This document shows, one piece after another, positions 20,880-38,100 of a DNA stretch of 64,000 bases. Location: assembly GCF_048771995.1 (NCBI RefSeq), contig NC_133024.1, positions 115,039,501-115,103,500 on the forward strand, given 5' to 3'. The notes beneath the pieces were generated by a model, which saw only the letters and a program-made list of their open reading frames with translations, ran no database searches and was not told where the DNA came from. A program made the position numbers and the translations under genes. The first letter of the stretch is position 1; every line of letters starts with the position of its first letter. This stretch comes from Taeniopygia guttata (lineage: Eukaryota; Chordata; Aves; Passeriformes; Estrildidae).

Positions 20880-21345
20880 ATCAGCTGAGGGAGCTGGGAA
20901 GGGGATGGAGAATTCCTGAGGGAGCTGGGAAGGGGCTGGAGAATTCCTGAGGGAGCTGGGAAGGGGCTGGAGAGTTCCTGAGGGAGCTGGGAAGGGGCTG
21001 AGCCTGGAGAAAAGGAGGCTCAGGGGGACCTTGTGGCTCTGCACAGCTCCTCCAGGAGGGGACAGCCGGGGGGTCGGGCTCTGCTCCAGGGAACAGGGAC
21101 AGGAGGAGAGGGAACGGCCTCAGGCTGGGCCAGGGCAGGCTCAGCTGGGACAGCAGCAGCAATTTCCCCATGGAAAGGGGGCTCAGGCCCTGGCAGGGGC
21201 TGCCCAGGGAGCTTTGGAGTCACTGTGGCAGTGTTCAGGAGGAGTCAGGATGTGGCCCTTGGGGACAGGGTTTAGGGTGGTGCTGGCTGGGACTGGATGA
21301 TCTCAAAGGTCTTTCCCCACCCTGATGATCCTGGAATTCTGTAGA
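20880..21345 (+). repeat. CR1 LINE 3' region with an internal 31-bp tandem repeat
   Basis: 20,880-21,000 holds about four units of 'gagggagctgggaaggggct'. It is followed by classic CR1 sequence: 'gagaaaaggaggctcagggg', 'aatttccccatggaaagggg', 'tgatgatcctggaattctgt'. Plus orientation. The same structure recurs inverted at 37,690-38,215. Confidence 0.85.
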
Positions 21346-22099
21346 AGCACAGCAATTCCCTGTGAAAGCTGTGGGATGAGCAGGGAAAGGTTTCCCATTG
21401 CCAGGGAAAGGTGAGAGGAGAATTATTGAGGAGAACAACCAGATGGCTGAGCCCAGATGCTGCACAAATTAAAATAACTTTGGAATTTGAAGCACTATCA
21501 CAAGGGTGGGTTTCTGGAGGACAAACTTGGATCCTGTTCCAGGAGGTGACCTGTGTTTCTAGCATAGACAAACTGTTTATTGATTGATTTTTATTCCACT
21601 TCTTCTCACTGCTGTTATTAAGCAGAAAATGTTCTCCATCAGTCTGTGCTGTCACACAGTCATGAAGGACATTTTTGTTAGTCTTTATCAAATGGCTGGA
21701 AATGAATTATGACATGTTGGGAAATGCAGAAGTTGACAGTACTAAACCAAATTAGAATGGTGCTAAGAGCAGTTGTGAGTCAGTTAATTATCTTTGTTTT
21801 CCTCTTCCCATAATTAAGGTTATCTGAGATCTTTTCTCTGTGCAGTGAGACCTTCTTTACCCTCAGAATCAAGGGGTTTTTTTGCTGAGTTGGGCTCTTT
21901 TTCTCTGTGTTAAAAAGGCACTAAATCATACTATCTGTTAGATTGGAGTCTGGAAACATTACTGTTTAATTGAGACTCCTTGACATGACTTAAGGACCAA
22001 GTTCTGCCATAAGCTTTTGGGTTGTGTGATTTTCTTTTGTAGTTCTGTGTAAGGGAGGTTGTTTTGTGAATATTGCTCAATACAGCATCAACAGAGTTT

Positions 22100-22145
22100 A
22101 TCATGGAATGGTTTGGGTTGGGAGGGCTTGAAAACAATTTTGTTC
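22100..22145 (-). repeat. CR1 LINE terminal scrap
   Basis: 'catggaatggtttgggttgg' followed by 'gagggcttgaaa': only the reversed last 45 bases of a CR1 3' end. Confidence 0.5.
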
Positions 22146-22239
22146 CCTCTCCTGCCATGGGGGGGGGCAAATTCCTCTGGAAGGTTGTATATAAAAACCT
22201 GAATTCTGGAAAAACCCCCAGACTGTAACTCACCAGAGC

Positions 22240-22640
22240 TGTCTAACACCTCGAGATGTTGCTGATTGATGCTGAGAGTCTGCTGGAGCAGAGGCTGGAC
22301 AGAGTCAAAGCAAAAAAGCAGGGATTTATTAAAAGGCCTTCACAGATTCACCTTGGGCAGCACAAGAGCCTGGCTGTGGCTACACCCAAGATGGACTCAG
22401 AGTCACGAGTTCTCACACTTTTATAGGTTTTGGTCCATTTCCATATTGGGGTTAATTACAATTACAGCTCCAGGTTATGAGGTCCCATCCACCCAGGTTG
22501 CTCCCCCCAATTCTCTGCTGTTTGCACTTTTTGGGGCTGAAGCTGCAGCCCCAAGCAAAATCAGATCTCCTAAAACCATAATAAGCTTTTTATACCCTTT
22601 TTAGTTTCTCCAGTAAATCTATCCTGTTGTTATTTTCATT
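22240..22640 (-). mobile_element. LTR fragment (fossil)
   Basis: 'aaaaaagcagggatttatta' (a reversed poly(A) signal), 'aagatggactcagagtcacg', 'ctcacacttttataggtttt' and 'aggttatgaggtcccatcca' are features of songbird LTRs read on the minus strand. No internal viral sequence is attached. The right limit is uncertain because the AT-rich flank (to about 22,850) may belong to it. Confidence 0.45.
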
Positions 22641-22847
22641 CTAATCTTATGTTTTATTATTCCATTGAGTTAATTAAGAGCATTTTTCTGTTAGGATTGA
22701 TCTCTGTTAACGTTGATTGTTCTTAAGTTTATTCAGGGTCAGGTCTAATTCTTACTCATTTTAAGATTTCATGTTTTATTCCATTTTTATTAATTTTTAT
22801 TCAGTGTCAGTAATGTCATCTTTAAGTTTTCCTAAGAACATTTTGGT

Positions 22848-22885
22848 AATATATATATATATATATAGTATACACTATATGTGTA
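22848..22885. repeat. (TA)n microsatellite
   Basis: A run of 'tatatatatatatatata' followed by 'gtatacactatatgtgtaca'. Confidence 0.9.
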
Positions 22886-23179
22886 CATGTACTTTAACAA
22901 GTATATCCTTGGTGTTTAAATTGCTTATCCAAGTTGGGAGATTATTTTGCTTTAGGGACAAGATGAATTTAACCAAGGCACCAGTGACACAGGAGAATGA
23001 GTGTGTTAAACCTTTGCACCTTTATTGTAAATTCTGCTGCAGACAGCCCAGAGGAGTGAGAAATGCCCTGGTGCCCTTGGTTCTGGGGCTGGAAAAGGAT
23101 TGTCCCGTGTGCCTGAGCTGCCAGGGGAGCTTGGTGCCACTTTGTGTGGAGTTCAGAGTTCCACAGTAATGCAGTGTTT

Positions 23180-23880
23180 TACTGCAGTGTGTGACTGTGT
23201 GATGCACTGCAGCATCTGGGAAATAATCTGTGTGACTGTGTGATCCATTACAGAATCTGAGAAATAATCTGTGTGACTGTGTGATCCATTACAGAATCTG
23301 GGAAATAATCTGTGTGACTGTGTAGTGCACTGCAGCATCTGGGAAATAACCTGTGTGACTGTGTGATCCATTACAAAATCTGGGAAATAATCTGTGTGAC
23401 TGTGTGATCCATTACAGAATCTGGGAAATAACCTGTGTGACTGTGGGATGCACTGCAGCATCTGGGAAATAACCTGTGTGACTGTGTGATCCATTAAAGA
23501 ATCTGGGAAATAATCTGTGTGACTGTGTAATGCACTGCAGCATCTGGAGAATAATCTGTGTGACTGTGTGATCCATTACAGAATCTGGGAAATAATCTGT
23601 GTGACTGTGTGATGCACTGCAGAATCTGGAGAATAATCTGTGTCTCTATGTAATCCATTACATCTGGGAAATAATCTGTGTGACTGTGTAATGCACTGCA
23701 GAATCTGGGAGATAATCTGTGTGACTGTGTAATCCATTACAGAATCTGGGAAATAATCTGTGTGACTGTGTAGTGCACTGCAGCATCTGGGAAATAATCT
23801 GTGTGACTCTGTAATCCACTACAGAATCTGGGAAATAATCTGTGTGACTGTGTAGTGCACTGCAGAATCTGGAAAATGTG
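23180..23880. repeat. 41-bp minisatellite in TMEM50B intron 1, about 17 units
   Basis: The unit is 'ctgtgtgactgtgtgatcca' plus 'ttacagaatctgggaaataat'. Two variants alternate: 'atccattacagaatc' and 'tgcactgcagcatc'. The array ends about 48 bases before the splice acceptor at 23,928. Confidence 0.95.
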
Positions 23881-24002
23881 GAAGCTCAGACTGAATCCAT
23901 CCTGACCTCACCCTTGGCTGTGTTTCAGGCACTCAGGAGCGGCTGTTGATGGAAGAGTCCAGGAGGGAGTGCTGGGCCAGCGGGGCAGCGTGAGCTGTGG
24001 CC

Positions 24003-28692
<4,690 letters not shown>

Positions 28693-29545
28693 GCTGTGGG
28701 GCTGAGCTCCCTGCCGGCTCGCTCCATAGTTGCCATGTGGTTCTTGTCTGTAGATAATTCCCAGTCCTTTGTCCTTGGTTTGCTGCCCAAACTGCTGGAA
28801 GTGAGACAATTGCAGGCTCTGTGAAGCTCCCCTGGCCATTCACACGTGTGAATATGTACATAGGACAGCACCTAGCATTTCAAAGGGCATGGCAGCTGCC
28901 AGGCTTCCCTGCTCCAGGCTTTCTCCTTCATCCATGCCTTTCCATCAGCTTCCTCTTCCAGAGCTCACCGTGTCCGGGGCTTCAGTGAGCAGTTAGTGAG
29001 CAAACAGGACAGAGCCCATCCCAGAGCGGGGGCCCAGCTGGGATAAGAGCTGATTTTAAACATTTTCTATTATTGTTCAGGTAAATACAAAGTAGATTTT
29101 TTTTTTTGTCTTCTTTTGGTAAAAGGTTATGGGTTTTTAAGCAAGTCCCTACACTCAGCAGGTTGTGCATGGCAAAGCAAAGTATTCCTGACTCGTGATG
29201 GCTCTGGCACAAAGGACATTTTGCTGGCACCACAGTCCTTGGAATTAATTTCATGCTGCTCAGTGTAAGAGATACCAGTTGGTATTTAATGTATTTCCTG
29301 ATATTAGAATAAAAAAACTCCAACAAACTGATGCCAGTTGTACTTGATATAAAGAATAAATGAGTCAGAGCAATGTAGCAATCTTGCTACTTGGGCAAGT
29401 CTCACTGTCTCCAGGGGAAGCTGTTTGCTGATAAATGAGTTTTCCTGACCTGTTCCCTCTCTGCTTAAAAGGATGTGGGGTATGGATGGATTTACTGCTC
29501 AGTCCAACCTTGCAATAATTTCAAATTTCAATAAATTCTAGGTGT
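28693..29545 (+). other. TMEM50B: TMEM50B 3' UTR
   Basis: Follows the stop. Candidate AATAAA signals lie at about 29,309, 29,352 and 29,528. Which one is used cannot be told from sequence. A minus-strand frame of 114 codons across it has no recognisable features. Confidence 0.6.
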
Positions 29546-30204
29546 GACGCACACCCAGTTTTAGGGCTGCTATTGCCCCAGCTAAAATGTATTTATCTCT
29601 TACATTTTATGGCTGATTCCATTAATGAATGATTGAAATCCAGTTTCATCTCAGTGGAGTGAAACAGAAAGTGAGGCTGAGGATGCTGGAGTCCCTGGAG
29701 TGTCCCTGTAGCTCCATTTGCTGGGGTGAGTCCTTCTCACGAGTTCTCTGTGGTTTTTACAGCATTGCTCTCCCCTGGCTCCCAAGGCTTTTACAGCTTC
29801 CCCACATCCAAGCTGCTGCCTCGGTGGTGGCAGGAGCTGAGTGGAAATGCTGTGCTGGGAACTGGGAACTGTTTGGCACCTGCTGTGGGTGGGAACTGCT
29901 GCAGGAGCAGGAGCTGGGGCCAGTTTGGAGCTGCCCCTGTGCCCTGGCTGCTGTAAGGCCATCCCACTGCTTGGGATTCCAGAAAGCTGCAGGAAAAGTG
30001 AGCTCAGGTGCTCAAAACGGTGACTTCTGGACAGCAACTCACCTTTGTACACGCCTGCCCCACACATAAAGCCAGGCTTTGGGCCAGGCCTGTCAGGTTT
30101 GTTGGCCAGGAGCTCAGAAATGTTTGTTGGGCTCTTTAGGAATTCGGGAATGAGCGTGGCCTGGAACTAATCCCAGTGCCAGGAGCTTGAGCCTGGACTT
30201 GCAG

Positions 30205-30365
30205 CTGGAACGTGGAAGCCAGGCTGGGAGAGCTGGGGAGAGGAGAAGCTCCAGGGAGAGCTCAGAGCCCTGCCAGGGCCTGAAGGGGCTCCAGGAGAGC
30301 TGCAGAGGGACTGGGGACAGGGATGGAGGGACAGGAGCCAGGGAATGGCTCCCACTGCCACAGGG
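30205..30365 (+). repeat. CR1 LINE internal 3' UTR fragment
   Basis: 'gaagctccagggagagctca' to 'gccagggaatggctcccact'. The CR1 terminus itself is missing. Plus orientation. Confidence 0.8.
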
Positions 30366-30479
30366 CACTTCTACACCTCACAACCCAAGGGGACAGGGAG
30401 GGCTCAGTGACAACAGCCCTGCTTTTTAATTGTTTGTATAAAAATATTTAACACCACACTCCCTAACACAAGTCCATTG

Positions 30480-32139
30480 CACGGTTTATTCAGGAAGACA
30501 CAGATATTCCCAGGGGGTTTTAACCTTATTTCTGTCCTCTGGCTGAGTTTGGTGTTCCTTTTTGTGAGCTGTGGGTGATTAAAGCAGACCTGGTGCTGAC
30601 CTGGCAATTCCTACATGAGTCGGGCTTCCCTGGACCCCCCTTGTCAGCAGCCTAACCCCAAGGGATTAGGTCTGATCTGCAAGGAAACATCTGCTGAAGC
30701 TTTTGGCAGCTGCTGGCCTGGGCTGTTCCTGGAAAGGTTGGGGCAGTGGCACCCCAGCTCTGCCAGGGCCCTCCAACCAGGCACTTCCAAAAAACCCCAC
30801 ATTTTTAATTGTTTTTTTTTTAACTATTTGTATCAAACCCAAAGGGAAAAAAACCAAATAACCACATTTTTCTTAGTACAGAAGAGGTTAACTTGTTCTT
30901 TGTGCTTTATTGGACTGCAGACCCCACAGGGGGTGATGTGGGGTTTAACCTGGGCTCTTGTGCTTTAAGGCACTAAAACCAGAGCTCTCAGTCACCTTCT
31001 CTTCTGCTGGTGCTCAGCAAGAGGTTTTAGTGTCTGACAGCGACTGAGACTGGAAAAACCCGGAGCAAAATTCCTTTCAGGTGCTTTGTGGTGTGCAGGG
31101 CCCTGGCCTGCCTGCAGCAGCAGATTAATGCTCCCACGAGGGTGGGAGGAGGCAGATAAGAGCAGAACTCTCTGGGAGGGGCTCTTGGCACAGGTTCATC
31201 CCGAGGAAAGTACCCACACATTTGTTTTCAGTTTGTCCCGCACTTAAAATGAATCAGGAAAGCAGACTGGGGTGGGTATAATGGGAGTATTATTGCCAAC
31301 AGAAACAGAACCAGTATAAATGGAATTGCAGCTCTTCACTCCCTGAAAGATCCCACGTTATCCCACATCAATAAAGTGCAGTTATTCCTCCAAGCTGGGG
31401 TGGGGATTCACCCCTTGTATCCACCTGTCTGCAGGCAATTTAGTGTTCCTTTCCTTCCCCTTCCACGTTCCTTTTCTCTCCTTTTGGCAGAGAGAGGAGC
31501 TGGGCAGAGGCCCCTGGAGCACCAGGATGGTCCTGTGACCCCAGGGAATGTCCTGTGACCCCAGGGAATGTCCTGTGATCCCAGGGAATGTCCTCTCATC
31601 CCAGTGTCCATGTTGAGGATGGTCCTGTGATCCCAGGGAATGTCCTGTGATCCCAGGGAATGTCCTCTCATCCCAGTGTCCATGTTGAGGATGGTTCTGT
31701 GACCCCAGGGTCTGTGTTTATGATTGTCCTGTGATCCCAGGGAATGTCCTGTGATCCCAAAGTCTGTGCTCAGGATGGTTCTGTGACCCCAGGGAATGTC
31801 CTCTCATCCCAGAGTCCATGTTGAGGATGGTCCTGTGACCCCAGGGTCTATGTTTAGGATTCTCCTGTGATCCTAGGGATGGTTCTGTGACCCCAGGGAA
31901 TGTCCTGTGACCCCAGGGAATGTTCTCTGATCCCAGAGTCCATGTTCAGGACTCTCCTGTGATCCCAGAACCAATGTTCAGGATTCTCCTGTGACCCCAG
32001 GGACCATGTTCAGGACTCTCCTGTGACCCCAGGGACCATGTTTAGGATTCTCCTGTGACCCCAGAGTCCATGATCAGGACTCTCCTGCCAGCAGCCTCAC
32101 CATGGCAGCAGCTCTGGCCAGTGCTGGGGCAGGTGACAC
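30480..32139 (-). other. IFNGR2: Probable IFNGR2 3' UTR
   Basis: Downstream of the stop on the minus strand. Candidate poly(A) signals (TTTATT on plus) occur at about 30,907 and 30,484. Much of the UTR would be the 31,515-32,085 minisatellite. Its extent is inferred. Confidence 0.35.
31515..32085. repeat. Minisatellite in IFNGR2 3' UTR region
   Basis: About 19-bp units (gtcctgtgaccccaggga plus 'at') arranged in higher-order groups with 'gtccatgttgaggatggt'. It lies just downstream of the IFNGR2 stop on the minus strand, so it is probably transcribed in the 3' UTR. Confidence 0.9.
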
Positions 32140-35100
32140 TCACTGGGGTGGCCCTTCAGAGGCTGCCCTGGCCCTGGAGGTGTTGGGTGAAGGATCCTCA
32201 CCCTCCTGGCCACCTTCTCCTCCAAGCACAAGAGCCTGGGGCTCCTCCTCAGCAGGACTGTACAGCTCCTCCAAGCCAGCCACGTCGGGGTCCCTCAGGA
32301 ACTGGAAAAAAACCACAAACCACCAGGTTAGGTCCTGTTAGAGACCCCAAAGCCAACAAATTGCTCCAGCCCAGGAGCTGCTACCTGGACATCCCATCCT
32401 GGGCTTCCTTGAAACTACACTGAACAAGGAGAATGTTAAAAAACCTTATTTCTGTGAGGAAAAGAAATAAATTATCCCTCCAATATCCCTTCAAGTGAGT
32501 TAAAGCAGCTGCAGTTCCTCTGTTTGGGGTTGGGCTGTTTGGGGTTTTTTTTTTTTAATAAATTTTGGCCAATCTTTCCATGTCAGTTCAAATTCCTTTG
32601 AGTTAGGAAGAAACCACTTCCAGCTGGGAGATGCTGAGCTGCAGGAATCAGCACCTGCATTGCTCTGATCAGTGCCAGGCCAGTGGGAGCTGCAGCTTCT
32701 CCTGTCACCAGCAACTCCCCAGCTCCCCTTCCCTGCAAACCCAACAGGGAATAAATCAAATAAAGGCTGCTCAGCACAGCAAGCAGCTCTGGAAACGTGG
32801 GACAGATTAAATCAGGTTTCAACTCAGGCCCCGCTTTCTGTGCACTCACAACAAGGCCAATGAGGAGTGTCCCACAGACCCACAGGAGTGTCCCACAGAC
32901 CCACAGGAGTGTCCCACAGACCCACAGGAGTGTCCTGAAACCCACAGGAGTGTCCCACAGACCCACAGGAGTGTCCTGAAACCCACAGGAGTGCCCCACA
33001 GACCCACAGGAGTGTCCCACAGACCCACATGAGTGTCCTACAGACCCACAGGAGTGTCCCACAGACCCACAGGAGTGCCCCACACACCCACAGGTGTGTC
33101 CCACAGACCCACAGGAGTGTCCCACAGACCCACAGGAGTGTCCTGAAACCCACAGGAGTGTCCCACAGACCCACAGGAGTGTCCTGAAACCCACAGGAGT
33201 GCCCCACACACCCAGAGGAGTGTCCTACAAACCCACAGGAATGTCCTGAAACCCACAGGAGTGTCCCACAGACCCACAGGAGTGTCCTGAAACCCACAGG
33301 AGTGTCCCACAGACCCACAGGGTGTCCTGAAACGCACAGGAGTGTCCTGAAACCCACAGGAGTGTCCTACAGACCCACAGGAGTGTCCTGCAGACCCATA
33401 GGAGTGTCCTGAAACCCACAGGAGTGTCCCACAGACCCACAGGAGTGTCCCACAGACCCACAGGGTGTCCTGCACACACACAGGAGTGTCCTGCAGCCCC
33501 ACAGGAGTGTCCTGAAACCCACAGGAATGTCCTGCAGACCCACAGGAGTGCCCCACAGACCCACAGGAGTGCCCCACAGACCCACAGGAGTGTTCTACAG
33601 ACCCATAGGAGTGCCCCACAGACCCACAGGAGTGCCCCACAGACCCACAGGAGTGTCCTGCAGACCCACAGGAGTGTCCTCCAGACCCACAGGAGTGTCC
33701 TACAGACCCACAGGAGTGCCCCACAGACCCACAGGAGTGTCCCACAGACCCACAGGAGTGTCCTGAAACCCACAGGAGTCCCTACAGAACTGCTTTCAGT
33801 GCCTCAGCATCCCCCACTCGTGGCTGCCAGGAGAGGCCCCAGGCTGATCCCTTTTATTAATTCTCATTTTAACACTCTGCCTGCGCTCTTCTTTTCCTTC
33901 TTTCCCTCTCTGTCCTGCCCCATGCCAGGCTGATCCCTTTTATTAATTCTCATTTTAAACACTCTGCCTGCTCCCTTCTTTCCTTCTTTCCCTCTCTGTC
34001 CTGCCCCATGCCAGCCCCAGCAGTGCAGGGGATCCAATATTGCTGCTCCTGAATCTGGAAAATTCATCCTCCAGAACACAGCAGGAGCCTCAGCCCTTGC
34101 AGCTGCTCTGCATGACAGGCTGCACTGTTTGAATACCCTGCAAAATTATTTTTTAATTATTATTTTAGTACTCAGAACAAGTTTTTTATTTTTAAGGCCC
34201 TGTACAGTTATTTAAAAAATAATTTTAAAATTCAGAACAATTATTTTTAAAACTATTTTAATACCCTGTACAAGGACTTTCTTGCTATTTTATTACCCTC
34301 TAAAATTATTTTTTTATTATTATTATTTTAATACCCAGTATAAGGATTATTTTATTATTATTAATATCCTGTACAAGTATTTTTTACTATATTAATACTC
34401 TTTACAAATATTTTTTTACTATTTTCATACCCTGTACAAGGATTTTTAAGTTATTATTATTTTAATACCCTGTATAAGGATTTTTTATTGTTTTAATACT
34501 TACAGGGGTTTTACTCTTAATACACTGAACAACTATTTATTAATTATTTTAATATCTTCTACAAAGAGTTTTTAGTTCTTTTAATATCCTACACATTTTA
34601 CTGTTTAATACTCTGTAAAAGGACCTTTTCACTATTTTAATATTTTGTACAAGGTTTTTTTTTGTTATTATTTTCATACCCTGTACAAGCATTTTTTTTA
34701 CTATTTTAATATAATTACAGCGATATATATATATTTTTTTTTTACTATTTTAATCATTGTACAAGGACTTTTTTCATTATTTTCATATCCTGTACAAGCA
34801 TTTTTTTACTATTTTAATATAATAACAGGAATATTTTTTTTACTATTTTAATCATTGTACCAAGGATTTTTTTTCATCATTTTCATACTCTGTAAAAGCA
34901 TTTTATTACTATTTTAATATAATTACAGGGATATTTTTTTTACTATTTTAATCATTGTACCAAGGATTTTTTTCATAATTTTCATACCCTGTGCAAGCAT
35001 TTTTTTTTACTATTTTAATATAATAACAGGGATATTTTTTTTTACTATTTTAACCACAGGAGTGCCACAGGGCTCTGACAGAGACAAAATATTCAGCTCC

Positions 35101-38100
35101 ACGAGCTGCACACAAATAAAAGCTTTAAAACCCCAGAATTTCGTGCTGAATAAGAACTTTTACATCAAAGCTCTGCTTCAGGGCTGCCTCTTGTGCAAGG
35201 ACAAAAGAGGAAGAAGAGCAGGACTGAAATGAAGAAATGTCTGAGCTACCAGCAGGAAAATGCCCCAGGGTGAGTTTTTCATCTGAGTCCTGCTAAAAAA
35301 AAATAAAAAAAAAGGAGAAAAAAAAAAAAAAGAGGAAATGCCCAGGAATAACCCCTTGAGATCATCCTGAGGCGTCAAAACAAGCAATTATAAAAATAGA
35401 AAACTGTAAAATAAGCCCAGCCAGGAAAGCTGTGCCCCAGGGCACAGGAAAGGGCTCTCAGCTCAGCAAAACATGAAAGGAGTGGGAGATTACTACCAGA
35501 AAAGGCACATTTTGAGACATCACTTGTTTATCTCTATTTCTGTGCAGCAACAACTGCTTTTGTTGAAAAGCAAAGTTTCTCTTCTACAGGAGAAACCCCA
35601 CAGGTCCCCACGTACCTCCCTGAAGTGTGATGGGATTTCCAGAGGTGGCTGAGCCCAGTATTTGATTTTTTGGTGGTATTTCCACAGGAACAGGGAAGCA
35701 GCTACCACCAGATTTAAAGCCACGAACCCCACGGAAAACAGGAAGATGATGTACCAAGCTCGGGTTGCCTCTGGAAAAGAAGGAAAAACATCCAAATACG
35801 ATATGGCAGGCTCACATTTATGGAATCATGGAATGGTTTGGGTTGGGAGGGACCTTAAACCCCACCCCTGCCATGGCAGGGACACCTCCCACTGTCCCAG
35901 GCTGCTCCAACCTGGCCTTGGGCACTGCCAGGGATCCAGGGGAATCTGGGAATTCCATCCCAGCCCCTGCCAGGGAACAATTCCCAATTCCCACTCTCCC
36001 ACCCAGCCCTGCCCTCTGGCAGTTTAAGGCCACTGCCCCCTGTCCTACCACTTTCTGCCCACATAAAAATCTCTCTCCCTCCCTTTTTAGCCCCTTCAGG
36101 CCCTGGCAGGGCTCTGAGCTCTCCCTGGAGCTTCTCCTCTCCAGGTTGAACATTCCCAGCTCTCCCAGCCTGGCTCCAGCCTTGGAGCAGCTCCATTATC
36201 CCATTTTACAGCAGGATTAGGAAGGAAAAGGAGAAGGTACCACACAGCCCCTCCATCCCTGATTCTTTTGCCAGAAATGCCAAGTGTGAAGTCCCCATGG
36301 TGCTCTCAGCATTCCTGACAAACTGGGTGTGGCAGGGACCAGTCCAGGTGATCCAGGACTCTGTTCCACCCCATCCCACTCCCCACAAAGCCCCATTCCC
36401 TCTCCATACCACTGAGGGCAGTTCTGTGACACTCTGGGGCACTTTGCTGCCCTTCTAACAAGTGACCCGAGTAGATCTTCAACTGCACTTGAATGCTGAA
36501 GCAATAAAGTGTTGACTCCTTTAGATTTCCAATTTCGAATCGTGTCTTGCTTTCACTTAGCTTCTATTGGAAAGAACAGAAAAGGTGTAACCAGACCAGT
36601 TTTCAACGCAAATATCCCTCCCCCATTTAAATTTCTCATTCAAGAAACCAAATTTTTGGTTTTTCTCACTCAGCTTTCCCAAACAACAGAAACAGTGGAA
36701 TATTTCAGTTTTTCTGGGAGTTTTGATGCAGCTTCTGCAGCAGCTCAGGCAGGGAGCAAAACACGGAGAAATGGAGGGGAAAATGAAACCACAGTGACTC
36801 CTTTCCTGGCTCTCAGCTGAAGGTGTTCTGTGTGTGAGAAAAACACACAGTGCTGCAAGGCAGGAAGGATGTGGAGATGCTTGACCAAGGACTCTGAAGC
36901 AGAAGGGGGGTGTAAATAATTTTTTTTTTTGCTTCTGCTTTTTAAATGTTTGACTTCACATTGATGTCATTTGGAAGCTTCCTCTTTTTAAATTTTTTTT
37001 TAAGCCTGGCTTAACCTCCCCTGTGCCTCTGGGCTGTCCAAACACAATTCCCAGGCCCCCAGGCAGCAGTAGGAGCACACGATGATCCCAAAGATGAACA
37101 GGCCCAGCTCATCCCAGTTCATTCCAGCTCATCCCAGCACGATCCTTCCATCTCCTGCTCTCCTGCCTGGCACCAGCAGCTGCTCCTGCAGCTCCCAGCA
37201 CAGCAAAGGAGCAGGGATTCCCCAAATTGCCTGAGCAAACTGCGGAATCAAAAGCCACCTCTGGCAGCAGTTCTGTCCCCGGCTGTGAAATCAGAGGGAT
37301 TTCATCCCTTTCCAAAGAGAGGGAGGAAGCTCCCAGGTTGGAAGTGCAGCAATCCCCGTGCCAAGGCCAGGAGCTGTTTCCCCACAGCCAACGGTGACCC
37401 TCTGGACACAATACACGGATTTTCTGCCCCACTGCTGCCCTGCCCTCGGTCCCCGGGCACCAAAACAAATTGTAGAGAATTCTCACTTTTTCTGTGGGAC
37501 TGGAGGAGTTCTCCCAGTAGGACACGAGGTACTGGAGGAGGTCCCCGGGCTCGGGGGTGAAGGGGGGGCTGACACCGACGAGCAGAGAGTCGGGTCTGGC
37601 GCTGACATTGTTCACCCTGGGGGGACCCAGAGTGGCTGGAAACAAACAGAGAGAGCAGGGGGAGCCTGGGGGCACAGCTGCCTCCAGCTCCACACAATCC
37701 CAAATCCTGGGGCTGGAAAAGCCCTCCCAGCCCAGGGAGTCCCAGCTGGGCCCATGCCCACCTTGTCCCCAGCCCAGAGCACTCAGTGCCACCTCCAGGG
37801 GACACCTGCAGGGATGGGCACTCCAAAGCTCCCTGGGCAGCCCCTGCCAGGGCCTGAGCCCCCTTTCCATGGGGAAATTGCTGCTGCTGTCCCAGCTGAG
37901 CCTGCCCTGGCCCAGCCTGAGGCCGTTCCCTCTCCTCCTGTCCCTGTTCCCTGGAGCAGAGCCCGACCCCCCGGCTGTCCCCTCCTGGCAGGAGCTGTGC
38001 AGAGCCACAAGGTCCCCCCTGAGCCTCCTTTTCTCCAGGCTCAGCCCCTTCCCAGCTCCTTCAGGAACTCTCCAGCCCCTTCCCAGCTCCCTCAGGAATT

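Noticed and set aside
23180-23880. Regularly spaced repeats that might suggest a CRISPR array
   Set aside because: Units are head to tail without unique spacers, the host is a vertebrate, and no cas genes exist; it is a minisatellite.
29629-30069. 146-codon plus frame between TMEM50B and IFNGR2
   Set aside because: No domain, similar-length frame on the opposite strand, and it lies in the convergent 3' region; treated as chance.
32583-33773. Minus-strand frames with CGSVGHS / LLWVCGT repeats (over 200 codons)
   Set aside because: By-products of the 21-bp minisatellite inside an IFNGR2 intron; no start context, domain or splice support.
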